64,000 bases of DNA, from assembly GCA_950295325.1 (NCBI GenBank), contig OX485803.1:73919554-73983553 (forward strand), written 5' to 3'. The stretch comes from Polytrichum commune (Eukaryota; Streptophyta; Polytrichopsida; Polytrichales; Polytrichaceae). Every line of letters begins with the position of its first letter. Position 1 is the stretch's first letter. Under the pieces are notes generated by a model. That model had not been told where the DNA came from. It saw nothing but the letters and a program-made list of their open reading frames with translations, and did not search any database. The translations under genes were made by a program, and so were the position numbers. This document shows positions 62,172 through 64,000 of this stretch, one piece after another.

Positions 62172-62639
62172 TTCAATTCAAATGTACAGAAATGTATATG
62201 CTGGAAATAACTATCTATAAGTTCATTCCATCACATCCTTAACAGAAACCATCCTTAACCTTGTGAGAGGGAGAAATGTTTGTGATTCGGGTTACTGATA
62301 TCTCAAAGTGGAGGCTGGTGATGGATGTTGGTTTGTCCTCAATGGCAGTGCTGTCTTTCATTGCCATCAGTGTCCTTTGTCTGTAACTGCCATTGTAGTT
62401 GAGATATATCTATTCAATCTAATTCTATCGGTCCTTGGTGCCTGCTTGCAGATCCCTTTCATTGCCAGTATGGGGCTTGCGCAGTTCCCGGACCCCTTCC
62501 CCTGGACATCATGGAAATGCCCCTTCCAGATCGCCATCCCTTGGAAGCTGGCATCATCCTTTTGTAAAAGCTGCATTGTAAAAGGTGGTGCACTTGTTTG
62601 TGCAGGTCAACAGTTTTGGAGCACTATTTGAAGACCCTC

Positions 62640-64000
62640 TATGTAACTGGAAAAGTAGTTGTAGTGCACAGATGAAGTGTGCAGGAGTTGTGAGAGTTTG
62701 GGTTCAAGACCTATTTTATTGGTGGCTGTCTTATGGATAGTAAACGAAGGATTTACATCTTTCTGCATTTATTTTCTGAGGTGCCATGTAGTGTGACTTC
62801 ATGTCTTGGAAACTGAGGATACTACCTTTGTAATTGTTCTGCTCATTGAATTTGTAATATTGTGAAAGTAGATCCACTTGCTCTTTTCCCATGGAGGACA
62901 TTGGGTCTAGACAGAACACGGTTGAGGGTTGAGGCAGTTACTTAAGTTGGGTCCTGGAGTTTGCTTTTTTGTCATGTACATTTCCTGAAGCGGAGAAGGT
63001 CAAACTGTTTTCACATGTCATTTTGCGCATTTAATGGACATTAAAAAGGCTGAAACCCATTTACGTATGCATCGTCTGATGTATGGAGCTCATATTTCAT
63101 TGATACTTCACTGTGCAAATACCGAGTGCCTTGACCAGATACTACACTAGAGTACTCCAGTTGTAATGGACAAGGAGGTGTTCAGGTGGTGTTATAAGGT
63201 AAGGAAGTTGATAAGCCATGCTGGAGGAAACAAGTTTTAATCAGAGATATGATCAAATTCAAATTTGAAAGTTGCATGCTCACCATGATGATATGGCCTG
63301 ATTTTTGCAAAGATCACATCAAAGACTTTACACCTTTGCTTAGTATGTTATGAAGGGCATATGTCCCAGCTGTGAACACTAACAGTTTTCCAGGTTGTAA
63401 GAATTATGAAACCTATCTGGTAGATGCCATTGAAAAGTTGATCTCCAACCCTTTACTTATCCGAGCATATAAATGTTCAAGCTTTTTAACTGCATTGGAG
63501 TCGTAAGTGGTGAACATGTTTTAACTTATTAGTTTTTTGTCAGTTTCAAGATTTCAACTGCTCTATTTATAGAGCGAAATATGTCAATGTGATTTGATCT
63601 GATGCCTATTACTAAATATTGTGTAGGAAGAAGACACAAGTATCACTGTAAGTAACATGACACATCAATTTTAATGCCACACTAAATCATATGACTACAC
63701 CAACACCAAATTATGACAGTCCCATATCAGCATGTAAACAACTTGAATGCAAACCCCTACGTCAGTTTCAACACTTTTGTGTGGAAAGAATTTGAGTAGA
63801 AAATTTGTCACGAGACTAGCGTCTAACTGCTACAGCATGAGATTCATAAAAGTCACAAAAGAATAGACATTCATGATGTGGGCCAAAACCTCAAGGAACA
63901 ACACCTGTAGTTAGGCGATAAAGTGACCACTCGGTCTTTATCTCTGACATTTTCAAACCCCATGACTCGGGGGTGGGGGTAGTCATTGGTTGGAGTAGCA
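62640..64000. other. 3' flank, no further gene seen
   Basis: This probably contains the 3' UTR of the plus-strand gene and then intergenic sequence. No domain, RNA gene or repeat was recognised. Confidence 0.45.

Overview
This is nuclear DNA of a land plant. It has intron-rich genes with GT-AG splice sites, a single-copy gene of plant clathrin-mediated endocytosis, a PR-10 (Bet v 1) gene with its classic intron, plant-type U2 snRNA sequences, and many decayed transposons. A plant-encoded vanadium-haloperoxidase-like gene and the lack of seed-plant hallmarks make a non-seed plant (bryophyte, lycophyte or fern) the best guess; that is inference. The base composition is AT-rich outside genes.

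Layout. 1-4.4 kb: tandem repeats, an array of small hairpin units and a foldback-like element. 4.8-7.6 kb: a 5'-truncated Ty1/copia element on the minus strand with a recognisable 3' LTR; between the end of pol and the LTR an antisense ORF carries an RNase H1/caulimovirus-VI-type hybrid-binding domain. 11-14.1 kb: a three-exon gene for a secreted vanadium-haloperoxidase-like protein of 477 residues (minus) whose PSGH motif reads PSGT. 17.2-18.6 kb: two related MITEs. 20.9-21.5 kb: a LINE-like fragment. 23.6-35 kb: a complete 26-exon TASH3 gene (minus), joined here exon by exon to 1196 residues. 36-46 kb: no gene, but MITEs, a microsatellite and tandem repeats. 46-48.8 kb: a five-bladed beta-propeller (GH43-like) gene with a missing 5' end, next to duplicated debris. 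51.1-52.3 kb: a two-exon PR-10 gene. 53.1-55.7 kb: a hAT-like element with long terminal inverted repeats and a broken transposase. 56.2-58.4 kb: four U2 snRNA-like copies. 58.9-62.2 kb: a plus-strand gene for a low-complexity Ser/Lys/Arg-rich, probably nuclear protein.

The genes show no shared pathway: TASH3 acts at the plasma membrane in endocytosis, the haloperoxidase-like protein is predicted to be secreted, PR-10 proteins bind small ligands in the cytosol, and U2 works in the spliceosome. The most notable points are the catalytic His-to-Thr change in the haloperoxidase, the antisense hybrid-binding ORF in the copia element, the U2 cluster in which promoter and RNA quality are split between copies, and the repeat families built on inverted repeats.
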